DNA of 64,000 bases from Icerya purchasi. Its lineage: Eukaryota > Arthropoda > Insecta > Hemiptera > Monophlebidae. This document shows positions 11,880 to 23,810 of the stretch, in pieces. The notes beneath the pieces were generated by a model. It was not told the DNA's origin. It made no database searches and saw only the letters and a list, made by a program, of their open reading frames with translations. Where the stretch lies: assembly GCA_039619475.1 (NCBI GenBank), contig CM077116.1:252512440-252576439 (forward strand). Direction: 5' to 3'. Position 1 is the first letter of the stretch. Every line of letters begins with the position of its first letter. Both the position numbers and the translations under genes were made by a program.

Positions 11880-12937
11880 CCTAATATGAGGTTTGGGAAT
11901 GACCCAGTGCCCGAACTTTTTTCGGTTATGGGTCGTTTCCAAATCTTTTCAATCCCAAGAACTCTGCCAGACTTCGCAGCAACCCCACCACCTTGGAGTC
12001 AGCCAATCACAAACATCAACATATCGCTGACAAAATTTAACAAAGCACAATACCCCTCAAACATAGCACAAATAGCAACAAATATCATAGCGAGCTACAC
12101 AGACCATGCATGCCTCTACATAGATGGAGCGAAGGCAATAGGTTATCAGTCACCGGCGGCATGCTCCTTCGAAGTCTCAGGGGCAGCAGAGTCAGTTAGA
12201 CTGCACGATTGCTGTACAGCACTGGACGCTGAAATATACGCGATGGTCTTTTGCATCCAACACTATACCGATAGCAACCCCCAGTCCCAAAAGGCCCTAC
12301 TCATAACTGACTCTCTAAACTCCCTTCAAATCATCTCGGGGATTAAATCCAACAACCCTTTGGTAAGGAAGGTCCATTACCTATTATACAGGTTATCACA
12401 TTTAAACTCCGAAATGTCCTTCCTATGGGTGCCGGCTCATGTTGGGATTCCAGGCAATGAGCGTGTCAATCGAGCAGCTCAGGCGACATTGTTCTCTCCA
12501 ATGCCACACAACCCCCCTTTTCCCCCTACATTGGCTCATTTATTTATGCAGCAAACTGGAGAAGAATGGCAACAGGAATGGAGATCTTCAAGTACGTTTC
12601 TCCGAAGCGTAAAAACAACCACGGAGCCCCTTGGTGGCCCACAGACGGAGTTTCCCGCAGAGATTTTTCTGTCCTGAATCGTCTCCGAATAGGACATACA
12701 ACCCTCTCGCACGGCTACATATTCACGAGCCAGGTACCCCCAAATGTCTGCCTCTTTTGTAGTCAACCGAGCGCCTCATCCACCTATCACCTACTTCTCG
12801 AATGTCCCTCTTTTGCAGTACCACGATCCATGCACTTCACCACTTCCTCTAGTTCTACGATACTGTCAAACTCTCAGCCCGCGGTCGCAGCTGTATTAGC
12901 TTACATGCGGAGCAGCGATCTGTACTATCGCGTTTAA
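11880..12937 (+). pseudogene. ORF2 C-terminus: RNase H and Cys/His domain
   Basis: A frame open from 11,838 to 12,677 carries the RNase H signature CLYIDGAKA (first Asp), ALDAEIYAM (Glu), LLITDSLNSL (Asp) and LWVPAHVGIPGNERVNRAA. The last keeps the His, but the usual final Asp of NExAD is Asn (NERVN). The similarity continues in a second frame to 12,937 with RLRIGHTTLSHGY, CLFCSQ and YHLLLECPSF, the C-terminal CCHC region typical of I and R1-type elements. A frameshift near 12,590 separates the two. The stop is about 80 bp before the poly(A). Confidence 0.8.
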
Positions 12938-13013
12938 TCCCCTAAAGTAGGCTCCATGTGCTGTAATAGCCCCAGTAGTTAAACACGGCACATGGAAACC
13001 CTCATATACAATC

Positions 13014-13050
<37 letters not shown>

Positions 13051-13061
13051 CGAAGATATTA

Positions 13062-14287
13062 AATTTTAAATTTGTAATATCGATGCTATTTTTTACCTAG
13101 CATTCTCGTGAATGTGCATTTTTATGTATTTAAAAATTACCAGTGACGTACTTTTGGGGCGGTTGGGGTTCAAATATTGTTTTATCCGGAAATTAGGGCA
13201 AAGAAGCTAAAATTATTACACATTTCTTCGGATAATTAAGTACCTATCAATCGATCTTTTCCAAAAATTTTTTCATTTTTTGAAATACTTTCCAAAAAAC
13301 TAGTTCAGGGACGCTGCTAGTTGATACTTAAATTTTCATCAAATAAGAATTATCCGATTTTATTGTTTAATAATTTAGTTTTTTTTACTCTAATTTTATA
13401 TAATAGAAAATTAATTTCACCTAAGTGATTTTAAATATAGTTAGTGGTATTCGAAAACTGAAAAATCTTTGATGGCATAACTCATCAACATTCGCAGAGA
13501 AAGGCCAACAAAAAGCACTGCCCCTTTACCTCTGGTTTTTTGACAAATAAAAGAATGGAAGTATTGATTTTTGATGGGTATAAAATTATTCACAATTAAT
13601 TTTGTACGAATTATAATACTATTAATATAATTTGTAATATTTTTATTATAAATTTTATGATAAAAGTTTTTTAAAAATGAATCCAAAATTAATAAAAAGA
13701 ACTTATTTCCCACATGTAATATATATGTAGTATTAAAATTAATGTTTTCTGCAAATAAAGAAAGTTTTTTCAATCTTAACTCCTAAGAGGAAAAATTCTC
13801 TAGACACTCGTGGCACAACCAGGTATAATTTATTACTAGACCTAAAATAAAATATGTGAAAACATTGAAAATTTACAAATTATTTAATTGAAATTATATA
13901 TATATATATATATTTTAACAGCTATGTTCATCATTTTTTAACAACTACATATATTGTTATGCTTCTTTAACTATAATCTAATTGAAGAAATGTCAAGCAG
14001 CGTAATTTCAGGTTTAATTTTTAAACATACTAAAAGCAGAAATAAAATGGATAGTAAAAGAAAAGTACGCGGTATTTTTAAAATCATTTCTTAATTGAAT
14101 ATTGCGTAATTTTCTTTTTTTTTGAATTACCACTTCTCTAAAACGTTATTTAAAAAAAAAATTAAGTACAAATTAAAACTTGAAACAAATTTTGGTTTAT
14201 TACCTATTTTTATAAAATCTGAACCATATAAAAAAGTTATTTTTGTCAGTTTCGTAGAAGATTAACATCATTCAATACAAACAATTG
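13062..14287. other. AT-rich stretch without a recognised gene
   Basis: No recognised gene. A minus-strand open frame of 110 codons at 13,441-13,773 is rich in Ile, Asn, Lys and Phe, as expected from base composition, and shows no motif I know. A short (TA)n tract lies near 13,900. Confidence 0.5.
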
Positions 14288-14302
14288 TATATATTATTCT
14301 TT

Positions 14303-14847
14303 TTTTTTTTTTAAAACCCCCCTTTGGGCACGTCAGCAATGGATCTTCGCCCAGAAACGACGCGAGGGAAAAGTATCAGTTAGATGTAGATTCGGTCAGC
14401 TATTGATAAGATAAAAGAACTGAAGATAGGACCAACGGAGATCGACGAAGATATGGTCAGAATCACAGACGGCTTCGTCGTCAGGATGAAGAGAGCAACA
14501 AGGGGATAGAGCGAGATGAAAACGAAAACGTGAGGAATGAAGAAGAGTATGATTGAGACGTAAACGGGGATAATAGGGACAATAACGGAGCGGCGAAGCG
14601 AAGGAAAATCGTAAAACCAAGGCCGCGTGGGAAGATTAGGTTGGATGGAAAAATTTAAGACGAAGGTTGATTAGAAAAGGAAGAAATGTAAAAATCTGAC
14701 CAAAATCTAACATGAAACTTTTTACACAATGGGAATAAATTAGAAACAGGAATTTCAGTGAAATGAAAGCGGGAAGATACAGAAATCTGAGCCAAGGAAT
14801 CTGCCATTTCGTTACCCTCTATCCCCACATCTTCTTTCCAAGCTGGA
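14303..14847 (-). mobile_element. 5'-truncated LINE, family X copy A (RNase H end), 13-15 bp TSD
   Basis: On the minus strand the copy begins inside RNase H (VGIEGNEMADSLAQ, keeping the final Asp) and continues to RLRLNHTLLHSSRFRF and a Cys/His tail (CCSLHPDD...CDSDH). It ends in GACGTGCCC plus poly(A), seen as poly(T) at 14,301. TATATATTATTCT is present on both sides (14,288-14,300 and 14,848-14,860), a target-site duplication. The insertion split an older CR1-like fragment or its flank. The reading frame is broken. Three related copies lie at 16.1, 16.8-19.3 and 61.1 kb; family X is only my label for them. Confidence 0.8.
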
Positions 14848-14862
14848 TATATATTATTCTTT

Positions 14863-15560
14863 ATATTGTATGATTAATGTTACTCGTATAAATATTCTCA
14901 TAAAAAAAATATCATTTGTAAAAGGTAGTCTAACTATCACCCATTGGGACTACCAATACCAGTATATTATCAGCAAGGTAGCTTACTTATGCAATTTAAA
15001 AAATGGTCAACATCCCTATACAGAAAAAAATAGGCAAATGATACCGGCACTTTATAAATTGGCTCTTTCAATACCATATGGTAGTTTGCGTGTATACTAT
15101 AACGCTATAGTATTGTCTAGTATCATGTATGGGATATAAATTTGGGGTGAAGCAAAACGGACGATAATCAAAACGATTAGTAGTCAACAAAAGAAATCCG
15201 TAAAGATAATATTACCTAATAAAGATCAGGGTAACAGCAATATTAGCTGGTGGAGAGAGAAAAATGAAATGTCTCCAAGGATGTACCACTTTTATCACCG
15301 ATTACTTGAGAATATAAGACCGCAAGTATATCAATTGTTACAATGACAAGAAGTAGTACAACGAGGAGTAATAGGGAGGTATATTTTATTCGACCGAGAG
15401 GCATAAATAGTAAGATTGATAATACTGATGAAATAGTTCTAATTAAGCTTCTAGAACAAATCCCAGAGGATACAATGCTAAAAGAAATAGGAACTTGGAA
15501 ATTATTAATTAAGCAATGGCTGATTGATGACATTGAGTGACATTAAATTAGATCTAATTT
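14863..15560 (+). pseudogene. CR1/Jockey-like reverse transcriptase C-terminal fragment
   Basis: Frames in this interval read NRQMIPALYKLALSIPYG, then LRVYYNAIVLSSIMYGI, stop, IWGEAKRTI and SQQKKSVKIIL. These match the region after the RT palm in CR1/Jockey-type LINEs (the LxxxYxSxxxSxxxYGxxxWG pattern followed by LQKRAxRxI). A second frame at 15,343-15,540 gives REVYFIRPRG and a C-terminal helix-like end, the usual closing segment of such proteins. The catalytic RT motifs are absent. At least two stops or frameshifts are present. Confidence 0.6.
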
Positions 15561-16105
15561 CATTTATATTAAATAAAATAACGAAAATTTTAAGCTCACT
15601 GTTAAATTTGAAAATTACTGATCAAGTGATATTTAAAATAAATAGGCTAGAGAAATATTTTTTTAGAAAGTTCAGAAAGGTTAAAAGATCTTCTATCTAG
15701 AAGAAATAAATTATTTTAAAATAACATATTTAATAATTATTAAAATTAAGCACATATCCATATTTTCGACTTGAGTAACATAACTGATAAAGTGAATAAT
15801 CAGGTAAAAATTTTCTATAAAAATCACGTTACAGCCAAACGATTACTGTAATATGAATTCATCTCACTATAGATACGTGTATCCCTGACAAACATTTCAG
15901 CTATACCGCTCATAGCTTATTCAGATGTGGCAACATAGCTGGACGCGTATCATACCACTATGTATCAAAAGTGGGGGCGAAATCATCCAATAATATAGGG
16001 AGTCGAAGTGCTGATGTTCATATACAAAATGGTGCATCCAAAAAGTGTTAAATTATTTTATCCCCTTTCGGGGTGCCTAGGTATGTGATGAGGTACACGG
16101 GGGTG
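15561..16105. other. AT-rich stretch without a recognised gene
   Basis: I see no gene or defined repeat here. It lies between the CR1-like fragment and the next LINE copy. Confidence 0.5.
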
Positions 16106-16109
16106 ACTT

Positions 16110-16560
16110 GATTTTTTTTTTCCTACCCTGGGCGCGCCAGCAGCCTTGACCCAACAACGTGAAAAATGAAGAGTTATAACTAAATAGCCAGGCGGTCGGA
16201 AATGGAAAGACAAAGGATAGCAACAACAAAATAACTGAAGGCAATGGGAAGGAAAGAATATAGGTAGCGTTAAAGGGAGTAGGAAGACCCAAAATTAGAA
16301 GTTGGGCATAAAGAAAGGAGAGTTCGTTAGGGAGTGCAGAACATTCGAATAGGATGTGATTTGAATCAGAAATACAAGAAGGCTCCGAAGCGTGAAGAGA
16401 GCAGAAAGGAGAAGGGGACAAAGTGAATCGAAAGCGAGAAGAGGGGAGTAGAGAATGATTGATTCTAAGCCTAATTAAGGAAACGACAGTGGAACGACGA
16501 CAGGTAGGAATAGATTGACACCAAGGCAGGAAACTAGGAACCGGTTTGCTGGCGAACAAG
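16110..16560 (-). mobile_element. 5'-truncated LINE, family X copy B
   Basis: The minus strand reads RLRINHSLLPSSRFRF, CSLHASEP, CISDSNHILFECSALPNELSFLYAQLL and GLPTPFNATYIL, closely matching copies A and C. It ends in GGCGCGCCC followed by a short A-rich tail, seen as poly(T) at 16,111. Only the region after RNase H is present. The 160-codon frame is open and runs past the probable protein end. I could not find a convincing target-site duplication. Confidence 0.75.
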
Positions 16561-16800
16561 GATACCTCTTAAAAATTGAAAGATGGTGGCGTCGTACCTG
16601 AGTGGAGGCGGGTAATATAAACAGTTGAAATTGTAGATAACCTCTAGTACGGATGAGGTGCTTGAATAGACCGTCGAAAGTTCGAGACTTGCCTCGTAAC
16701 TAAAGTCGCTGTCCCGCGGTAATATTTAATCCGGAACTGTATTCGATACCGGGGAAACGCGTGATCCCATAGAGTTCAAGGAGAAAGGAACTGGACCAAC
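16561..16800. other. Short stretch without a recognised gene
   Basis: A moderately GC-rich interval between two LINE copies. No motif recognised. It may be a diverged 5' part of the next element. Confidence 0.35.
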
Positions 16801-16951
16801 CTACACTTTTATTTAATTTTGGTATATTACGAACAGCTTAATTTTCAAATGCACGACACTGCTCCCTTTATATCAGAGGGTTCATGATCATCCTTCTACT
16901 CTTTTCGATATATATTTTCACAGTCTCGCTATCCTCCGAGTTTCCTCCACG

Positions 16952-17137
16952 TTGTTATTCTATACTGATGATATTCTTATCTATTCCTCGTCGGATAATA
17001 TATCTGCGATGAACGAGGAGCTAAATAATTCTCTTGCTATTTTGGAAAATACGTTATTCTCTCTTCATATTTCTATCTCACCCGAAAAATCTGCCTCTAT
17101 GGTTTTCACATTCCGTCCTTATAACCCCGTTCATTAG
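16952..17137 (+). pseudogene. Reverse transcriptase palm fragment (YTDD box)
   Basis: A 61-codon open piece of family X copy C. FYTDDILIY is the catalytic box near its N-terminus, followed by the conserved helix and SISPEKSASMVF, the usual motif-D position. A stop lies at 17,135 and a frameshift leads to the next segment, which resumes at SYLGIILN near 17,185. Confidence 0.75.
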
Positions 17138-17305
17138 TCAATCGTTCCTTGCGCCACCATCCCATCCCTTTAGTCAATTCCTTCTCTTATCTCGGTATTA
17201 TACTTAATAGCACCTTATCGTTTCGGGAGCATATCAATTATCTGTGTACGTCCGCTCTCAAAAGGCTCAATATACTAAAAGCTCTTTCACCTCGTAAATG
17301 GGGCG

Positions 17306-17752
17306 GTGATCCTTGATATTTTACTTATGCTATATAGATCAATAATCCTTTCCAAATTTGATTACGGCGCATTCCTGTACGCTAGTGCTCCCAAGCAATT
17401 TCTTCGTAAACTTGATCGCATCCAAAACTCATGTCTTCGTCTCGGTATCGGGGTACTTAACTCCTCTCCAATTCCAGCCATTTTGGCAGAGTCGGGATTC
17501 CTTCCTCTTTTCATTCGAAGACTCTTATTAGGTGAAAGATTTCTGATTAAACGCTTTCCCATTAGTAATTCTAAACTCCTAAGTTCCTATCAATTTATTT
17601 CCGATAGCTGGTGCTTCTCTCCTCGCAAAATTCCTATATTATCCTCGATCTCTTCGCGGCTTATGCTCTTCTTGCCTTTTGTTCTCCCTTTCACCAAACT
17701 ACCTTACTTCACTTTTAATTTCTTTGAATTCGAGCATTCTTCTTTTTCGTAA
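17306..17752 (+). pseudogene. RT thumb/connection fragment of family X copy C
   Basis: A 148-codon open frame reading SIILSKFDYGAFLYASAPKQ and LDRIQNSCLRLGIGVL, the region after the RT palm of I/R1-type LINEs. Its last 15 or so codons enter the RTE-like insertion, so the frame end is artificial. The similarity resumes on the other side of that insertion at about 18,365. Confidence 0.7.
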
Positions 17753-18348
17753 CGATTTCCCGGTGCGGGGTCCGTTTGGCAACACTGTCTTCTCCATTTT
17801 CTACGATCGTCGGCGTCCTCTATCCCAACACCGACTTCCACCATGTCGTTGTTGACAGAGTCTATCCACCGTCTTCTCGGTTTTCCTCGTGGTCGCTTTC
17901 CTCCAGGGTTATAATCTATTAACATCCTCACAGGGCTATTGTCTGTTTTCCTCATGATGTGACCGTACCATCGGAGTCTCGCTTCCCGTAATTTCAAACG
18001 GACAGGTGCAACTCCTATACGCTCCCTTATATCCTCGTTTTTGTTATGGTCGAGGAGCGTGTGCCCAAGAGACCAGCGTAACATTTTCATTTCAGCCACA
18101 TGAATTTTTTGCTCCGTTTTTGTAGTTGTCGCCCAACATTCAGCTCCATATAGCATTGCAGGTCTGATAATCGTCTTATAAATCCTCCCTTCGAGACGTA
18201 TCGGTATTCTTTTGTCACATAATACCCCGGTTAGCTGCCTCCATTTCATCCATGCTGTTTGGACGCGGGAATCTAGGTCGCATTGTGTATCCCCATCTGA
18301 GGTAATATTTGAGCCCAGGTATTTGAACTTAACGGTCTTCTTTAACAC
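17704..18348 (-). CDS. C-terminal part of RTE-type LINE protein (open frame, truncated)
   Basis: A 214-codon uninterrupted frame. It starts within KFKYLGSNITSDG, the strand after the RT palm, and continues WMKWRQLTGVLCDKRIP, YKTIIRPAMLYGAECWA, EMKMLRWSLGHT, EDIRERIGVAP, RLRWYGHIMRK and GKRPRGKPRRRWIDSV. This ordered set is characteristic of the C-terminal third of RTE-clade (BovB-like) proteins. The endonuclease and the catalytic RT core are absent because of 5' truncation, so it has no enzymatic activity of its own. The last 10 or so codons run through the TSD into the host LINE; the element's own end is probably near QCCQTDPAPGNRYEKE. The apparent start codon is simply the first ATG in the fragment. 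Confidence 0.85.
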   Translation of the reverse strand: MLKKTVKFKYLGSNITSDGDTQCDLDSRVQTAWMKWRQLTGVLCDKRIPIRLEGRIYKTIIRPAMLYGAECWATTTKTEQKIHVAEMKMLRWSLGHTLLDHNKNEDIRERIGVAPVRLKLREARLRWYGHIMRKTDNSPVRMLIDYNPGGKRPRGKPRRRWIDSVNNDMVEVGVGIEDADDRRKWRRQCCQTDPAPGNRYEKEECSNSKKLKVK

Positions 18349-18362
18349 CGTGTTATCTATTT
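17741..18362 (-). mobile_element. RTE-like LINE insertion, 5'-truncated, 8-bp TSD
   Basis: About 620 bp in minus orientation inserted into family X copy C. AGCATTCT is found at 17,733-17,740 and 18,363-18,370, consistent with an 8-bp target-site duplication. The content is the C-terminal end of an RTE-type protein whose frame is uninterrupted, so this is one of the younger insertions in the window. Confidence 0.75.
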
Positions 18363-18364
18363 AG

Positions 18365-19187
18365 CATTCTCCGAAGTTATTTGTTCTCCCCTCGGACATT
18401 AAATCTCTTCCTCATCCTGCCGTTCAAAACTAATTCAATCACGTGTTATATACTTTCCTTCCCATACAATTATCTACACGGATGGTTCGAAGTCTGATGT
18501 TGGCGTTGTGGCAGCGTTTTCATTATCCCCGCGCTTACCTATTCCAAATCCTTTCGATTGCCCTCCTTTTCCTCTATTTTTCTTGCCGAATCCATGGCTA
18601 TCCTGCAGGCAGTCCTTTTCTTCTTAATTTCTAATTTATTTGCATCCCGCTCTGTTGTAATTGATCTACTATGGATTCCTGGTCATTGTGGAATTTCTGG
18701 CAACGAGTTAGTTGACTCGCTGGCACGTTTGGCGACGACCAATGGCCTATTCATTAGTAGATTTCTGGCTCAAACTCTCTACTGTCTTTCCTATCGTTCC
18801 CACCATGATTTCTGGATCGGATTCTATCCTTCATTCTTTACCAATCCTCGATCTTTTTACCTTTCTGTTCAACCCTTCCCTTCTTCTCTTCCTTGGTTTA
18901 ATCTTTTTCCCTACCTTAGCCGTTCGATTATTTCCTCTATAGTTCGCCTGCGGTTCAATCATAGTTTGCTTCCGGCTTCTCTTTTCCGTTTTTCTATTGT
19001 TCAATCTCCTTTGCGTCCTTATGACCCTCCAGAGCTCAATTATACCTGTGATACGAATCACGTTTTGTTCGAATGCTCCTTTATTTCCTCCGAACGTTCT
19101 ACTCTGTATTCTAGTCTTCTGCGCCTTGGCCTTCCTACTCCTTCTAGTGTCCACTCCATTCTTGCATTCCCCTCTCTCAATATATAG
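18365..19187 (+). pseudogene. RNase H and Cys/His C-terminus of family X copy C
   Basis: Reading frames shift at least twice between 18,365 and 18,560. The RNase H motifs are all recognisable: YTDGSKSDVG, AESMAILQAV and LLWIPGHCGISGNELVDSLA, followed by RLRFNHSLLPAS, CDTNHVLFECSFIS and a Leu-rich end (LLRLGLPTPSSVHSILAF). The final 209-codon frame is open from 18,558. The domain would remove element RNA after cDNA synthesis. In copies A, B and D the same tail is recognisable, which defines the family. Confidence 0.75.
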
Positions 19188-19310
19188 TTCCTTTGTTGGC
19201 TTTCTTTATCTTCTCAATTTTTAATCTTTTCCTTATATAATATGTACAATTCTTTTCGTTCGGTAAGTTTCACCGTTGACGTGCCCCCCCCCCAAAAAAA
19301 ACAAATCCTT

Positions 19311-22300
19311 TTTTTCTTTTTATATGTGCAGTATTAAGGTAGCCATTTCAAATTACCGAATATTGCTTCTGCTATCTATAAAATTAGGATCGCGAGGGGT
19401 TATGGCAGAAATAAGTAGGCTTTTTGTCTATTATCGAACGAGTAGAACTGTAGTTATTCATTAGCGAAGGAAAAATTCTAAATCGCTATATCTTAAATCT
19501 CATAAAGAGTTTTACTGTAACATTTAAAAACCGTTTCATTTCAATAACGCCATTGACTTTAAGAAAGATCACATGACTTCTCGTAGAAATATTCGAATTA
19601 TATCCAAAAACGCGATCTCGATAAACTCGAGTATAAAACTATAATAGTGTATATCGGTGCAATAAAATACGCGCCAAGTAGCGATATCCGTTTTTAGCCA
19701 CCTATCGCGGCGTAATAGATTAGTTAATTGTGTTTCGTTCGAGTAGAAGAATATCACCTTGTCGCACATGGTAACTTTGAAAAATTCCAATTGCGCCGCG
19801 TTTTGGCGAGGCAAAAATAGAAAAAAATAAGAAAACAAAAAAAAAATACTCCCGTATTCGGTAGTTTTGTTAAAATTTAGTAGACGCGAATTATTCAAAA
19901 ACGGCGCGAAATGTTTCATTCGGCTACTGGCACAACGGCATGCCTCGGTCGAAAATGCTCGGAATTCTGTTGCCAACAAGTTTCGCCAACCGAAAGTACG
20001 GAGAATAATTACTTGTCACGTTTCCGGTTAAATGTTACGTTCCAGCCTTACCGCTAACGCCGGTGCAGCGAACGAATGATTTAATGGCAAGCGTGTGCGT
20101 GTAGAGCCTTTAGGAGTGTGCATAAAGTCGAAATAAGAAAATTAAAAAGACAAGACAGTTTATTTGAAGTTTATGAAAGGACACTCGATAGAGGATTGTG
20201 TGATGAACGGAAAAAAGGTAAGTCGGCATGAATAGGGAAGGCGAAAATGAGGGAAAGGTGAATTTTTTGCCAGGGTGCGCTGAAGCTCGGATGAAATTTG
20301 AAAACTGAACACTTTCGGACTGGAACATCTACGGGCAAAATGACGTTAAGTCTTCGCAGTACAGCATCAGTAGCCAGCAAATTGCCCTGTCGTTAACATG
20401 TTTCTTCGCACCGTTCATCGACGTTATTTTCGCTATTTTGCGCAAAAACGATCGTAAACAGCGATACGCGATTACTTGATTTATTCAGTTCCTTTCTTTT
20501 TTTTTTTTTTTTTTTTTTTTTTCCGGCGTTATCCTTTTCGAGTTTTTGTGAAGTATAAAATTTTCATTTCTTTGTTTTACCGAATTTTTCTGAATTGTTT
20601 GAATTTCGGAAAAAATTCATGATCGCGAAAATTCATTTTTAATTATTATACTTGTTTTCACCTCCCCCCCGGAACAAAAAAACGACAATGATGATTTCCG
20701 GACACAGATTTAATTTATTGCCACTCGTCGTTGTAATCGTTATATTCGGTGAGAAGAATTATTGAATTATTATTTTTTTCGTTTTTCTTCGAACTATTTT
20801 ATCATTACCGTTACTGTATTTATATATCATATGCTGTTACGCTAACCTTTATTAAGAAGTATATCCGTTTCTGGTTTCTGTCTATCTGTGAAAAATGATA
20901 ATCGAGATTATAGGGAAAATCGAAAGTGTATAGGCATCATGTTGACGAAAAATCTCTATTTAAGTGATCATAAAACACAATAGAGAACAACGAATGCAAG
21001 GAAGGAAAAAGAAATTCCACGATTATAATATGTATATGTATATATATATATATGTATATATATGTATATATATATATATATGGGGTTTGTTTTCCCGATA
21101 TGTCGATGAATATTTTTTGTTTCACAAATTATGACCCGTATTTTATATTTGTAATTATACTTTCTGCATAACTTTATATTTTTAGGCATAAATGTTTATA
21201 TTTGCCGTATTAATTTTACTTAATTCCAATAACGTGTACTTGTGGTTGATGCGTGTAAAATAATGATTAGAATTAAAAATAAGTTATTCCGTCTAATCGG
21301 TGATTAAATTAACATTAGCGTATTAATACGGATTTTTTTTTACTTCAGAAATTTAACGCATTCAGTAAATATAAAAACCAGTAGGCAGGCGTAAGGCAGT
21401 CCCTATTTGAATATTTTACGAAGAAATTGTGAGGTTAATTTCGCTAGGCTTTATTTCGAATAATTTACACGATCGGTGCGATTTATTTTCTTCTTTTTTT
21501 TTTTTGTTTTTCCTACAAAATATTGTAAACACGCATACAGGTGTGTTAGACAGATGCTCTGGCAAATAAATATTCCGCACATTATGTTTTTTTAGTATAT
21601 TTTGTTATAATAGTTCCTGCGTGTGATATGTTTCATTTGAATTTTACTCAATTTTTTAATTGTTACGGTAGTTTAGCGGATTAAAAAGTTCTGATAAAAC
21701 CATTTAGTACATCGTAGTTTTTCAATAATAATTTTACGTGTACGGTATACGCAGAAGAATTTTCGTCCTCTCTTATCGATTTTCATAACGTTTTAAATGC
21801 AAAATTACACCGAATGATACAAATTTTAGAGAACCTATTTGGACCAATTAATTAATTAATAAACTAAACAAGAAATAGACAATTAATTGTTGATAAATTG
21901 TGCCAGAACGAAAAGAGAGAAACAAAAATGCGCAAAGAGCGGTACTATCAAATTCTACGAAACAGTATTCCGGATAAGAACGTTGACATTACATATATGT
22001 TTTATTTATGTAACTGAAGAGATGCGATTCAGTTGGCGAAGTAGTCCGCTTTTTTTTCTCTCTCTTTCTTTATAACACGAGTACTTTTATAATTTACATT
22101 TACAAATAATCGCGACTTTATACATAATTATATACTTTAAGTCAGTCAATGTCGCAGTGAGTTTTCTTTGTTCGTACCGTTCACTACAGTTCTATCGTTA
22201 TTGTACGCTTCAAAAATATAAAAAATTCGATTCTTGAATAGTTCGTTTTTTTCAAGTCCGCACCAACACTGCCAAGGACATGATGAATAATTTGCTCCGC

Positions 22301-23810
22301 GATACCTTTGTTTTCGCTACAAACGATCGTGCTCTTTTATAATGTTGAAAGTTCGCATCGAATTATTTGAAAAAAAAAAAAAATACAATCATCGACTTAT
22401 TTCTTAATCCATTTAGCTCCATTAGCGAATTTATTAGTTGTGCCTGCGTTTCAGCAGTCCATGAAAGTTGGTTGTGTCGCACTCTGAAACCAGCGCGATC
22501 AGTTGCAAGTACTCACTCTTCACTCAGAAATACTTCCGCTTCGGTAATATGCCACGTTAAAGTCCATCTCTACTTCTGCATTTCGTTCTCAAAAATTAAT
22601 TCGCGCGATTGGCTCCACTTGTATCTGAGATTCGCCATTTCCTTACGCTATGATCTTTTAGGTCCAAGTTAGATACGGATTTCTGTGGTGAAAACGATTA
22701 CTGCACATTTCCTTCTACCCAAGAGCTAACTGTGCCGATTATATTACGTTGCGAATATTAGTTCTATTTCCGATTCGAAAATCGTCCGATTTTTTTTTTT
22801 TTTTTTTTTTTTTTTATCGCCTACTGATAATCGAAGGTTTCAGCAGATGAACTTTCGCTTAACACATTAATTAGTTTCATGATTTTTAACCTTATTCCAG
22901 TACTGATTTTGAGATTCGCTACTACCAATCCAGCCTAGTTATTCTAAGAGGAGAATATTGATGACCGCTTTTCTTGATTTTCACCGATAGGTTAGAAGGT
23001 GACGGCGCACTATGTTTTTTTATTGACACCTTTACTTGATTTTTTGCTAAATTCAAATTCTCGTTTTTTTTTCTTTTTTTTTTTTTTTATATCAAAGTTT
23101 TTTAATCATTTTCTTAAATTTTTATACGTGTTCCACAATCGATTACGAAGTTGACATTTTGCGCGACGTGGTGCCTGTAACACTTGAAGGTTTTTTTCGG
23201 GGAAAGTTTTAATGTTGTTTGTGTACTTTTTTTTTTTTTTTTTTTTTTTTTGTACATTTGTTTTATTCAACAGAGACTGATTCGCTGAATATGTCGAATC
23301 TTTAAAAATTTCCGCCGAATTTTTGTGCGGAAATAGTGCACTAAAATTTCAGAAAAAATTACACCTCCTTTTTGAAATTACATACAATGTCAGTTTTAAT
23401 TGTAGGAAATTTATTTAACAATTGTTTACGCTAGTATAACTGAGATTGTTATATAGTTTTTTTTTTTTTTGTTTTTTTTGTTTTTTTTCTTGTTTTTTTT
23501 TTGTTTTTTTTTTATAAGAGTTATCAGTAGTATAGGAAAAGTCCGATGTTTGCAGAACAGTAATAAATAAGTTAAAAAAAAAAAAAAAGTTATATACATA
23601 TATATTATATCAATCAATTAGACGACAATCAGTTACTCAAACAATATATTGGCCAAATGAACGATATTTGTTCAGGCCAAAAGAAAAAAAGAAAAACAAT
23701 ATATTCACAAGAGAAGAAAAATACAATAGAGAATAGAATTTATAACCTGCGTACGAGCAAATTGCGTTAGTAGCAGGACCTTAGAAATTATACTTGGACT
23801 AACAAGGTGT
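19311..23810. other. Long stretch without a recognised gene
   Basis: About 4.5 kb of AT-rich DNA with frequent poly(T) runs (20,499, 22,790, 23,230 and 23,459) and a TA-rich tract at 21,040-21,081. Open frames reach 136 codons but have no recognisable motif. I see no transposon termini. Unique intergenic or intronic DNA is the best description; exons shorter than about 100 bp would escape notice. Confidence 0.5.
21040..21081. repeat. (TA)n-rich tract
   Basis: TATATA repeats broken by TATG variants over about 42 bp. Confidence 0.9.

Larger units (their letters stand above)
9723..13050 (+). mobile_element. I-like LINE, ends intact, RT core deleted, 11-bp TSD
   Basis: The element runs from just after one copy of CGAAGATATTA (9712-9722) to a poly(A) run of about 30 bp (13,018-13,048), followed by a second CGAAGATATTA at 13,051-13,061, a clear target-site duplication. 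In order it carries a 100-bp leader, a Gag-like ORF1, the N-terminal part of an APE endonuclease and, directly after that, an RNase H domain and the C-terminal Cys/His region. The whole reverse-transcriptase domain is absent, so the copy is about 3.3 kb instead of the 5-6 kb usual for such LINEs. Its GC content is clearly higher than its flanks. ORF1 has frameshifts and the endonuclease has stops. Confidence 0.85.
16801..19310 (+). mobile_element. LINE, family X copy C (RT to 3' end), itself interrupted
   Basis: The plus strand carries a worn RT motif (STLFDIYFHSL), then LLFYTDDILIYSSS, in which both catalytic Asp of the YxDD box are intact. It continues SYLGIILNSTLSFREHI and YRSIILSKFDYGAFLYASA. 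An RTE-like insertion sits at 17,741-18,362. Afterwards RNase H follows: IYTDGSKS (Asp), FLAESMAILQA (Glu), LLWIPGHCGISGNELVDSLARLA (His and Asp), then RLRFNHSLLPASLFRF and a Cys/His tail. The 3' end is TTGACGTGCCCCCCC plus A-rich sequence near 19,281-19,310. Several frameshifts make it non-functional. The 5' half, including the endonuclease, is missing. Confidence 0.8.
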
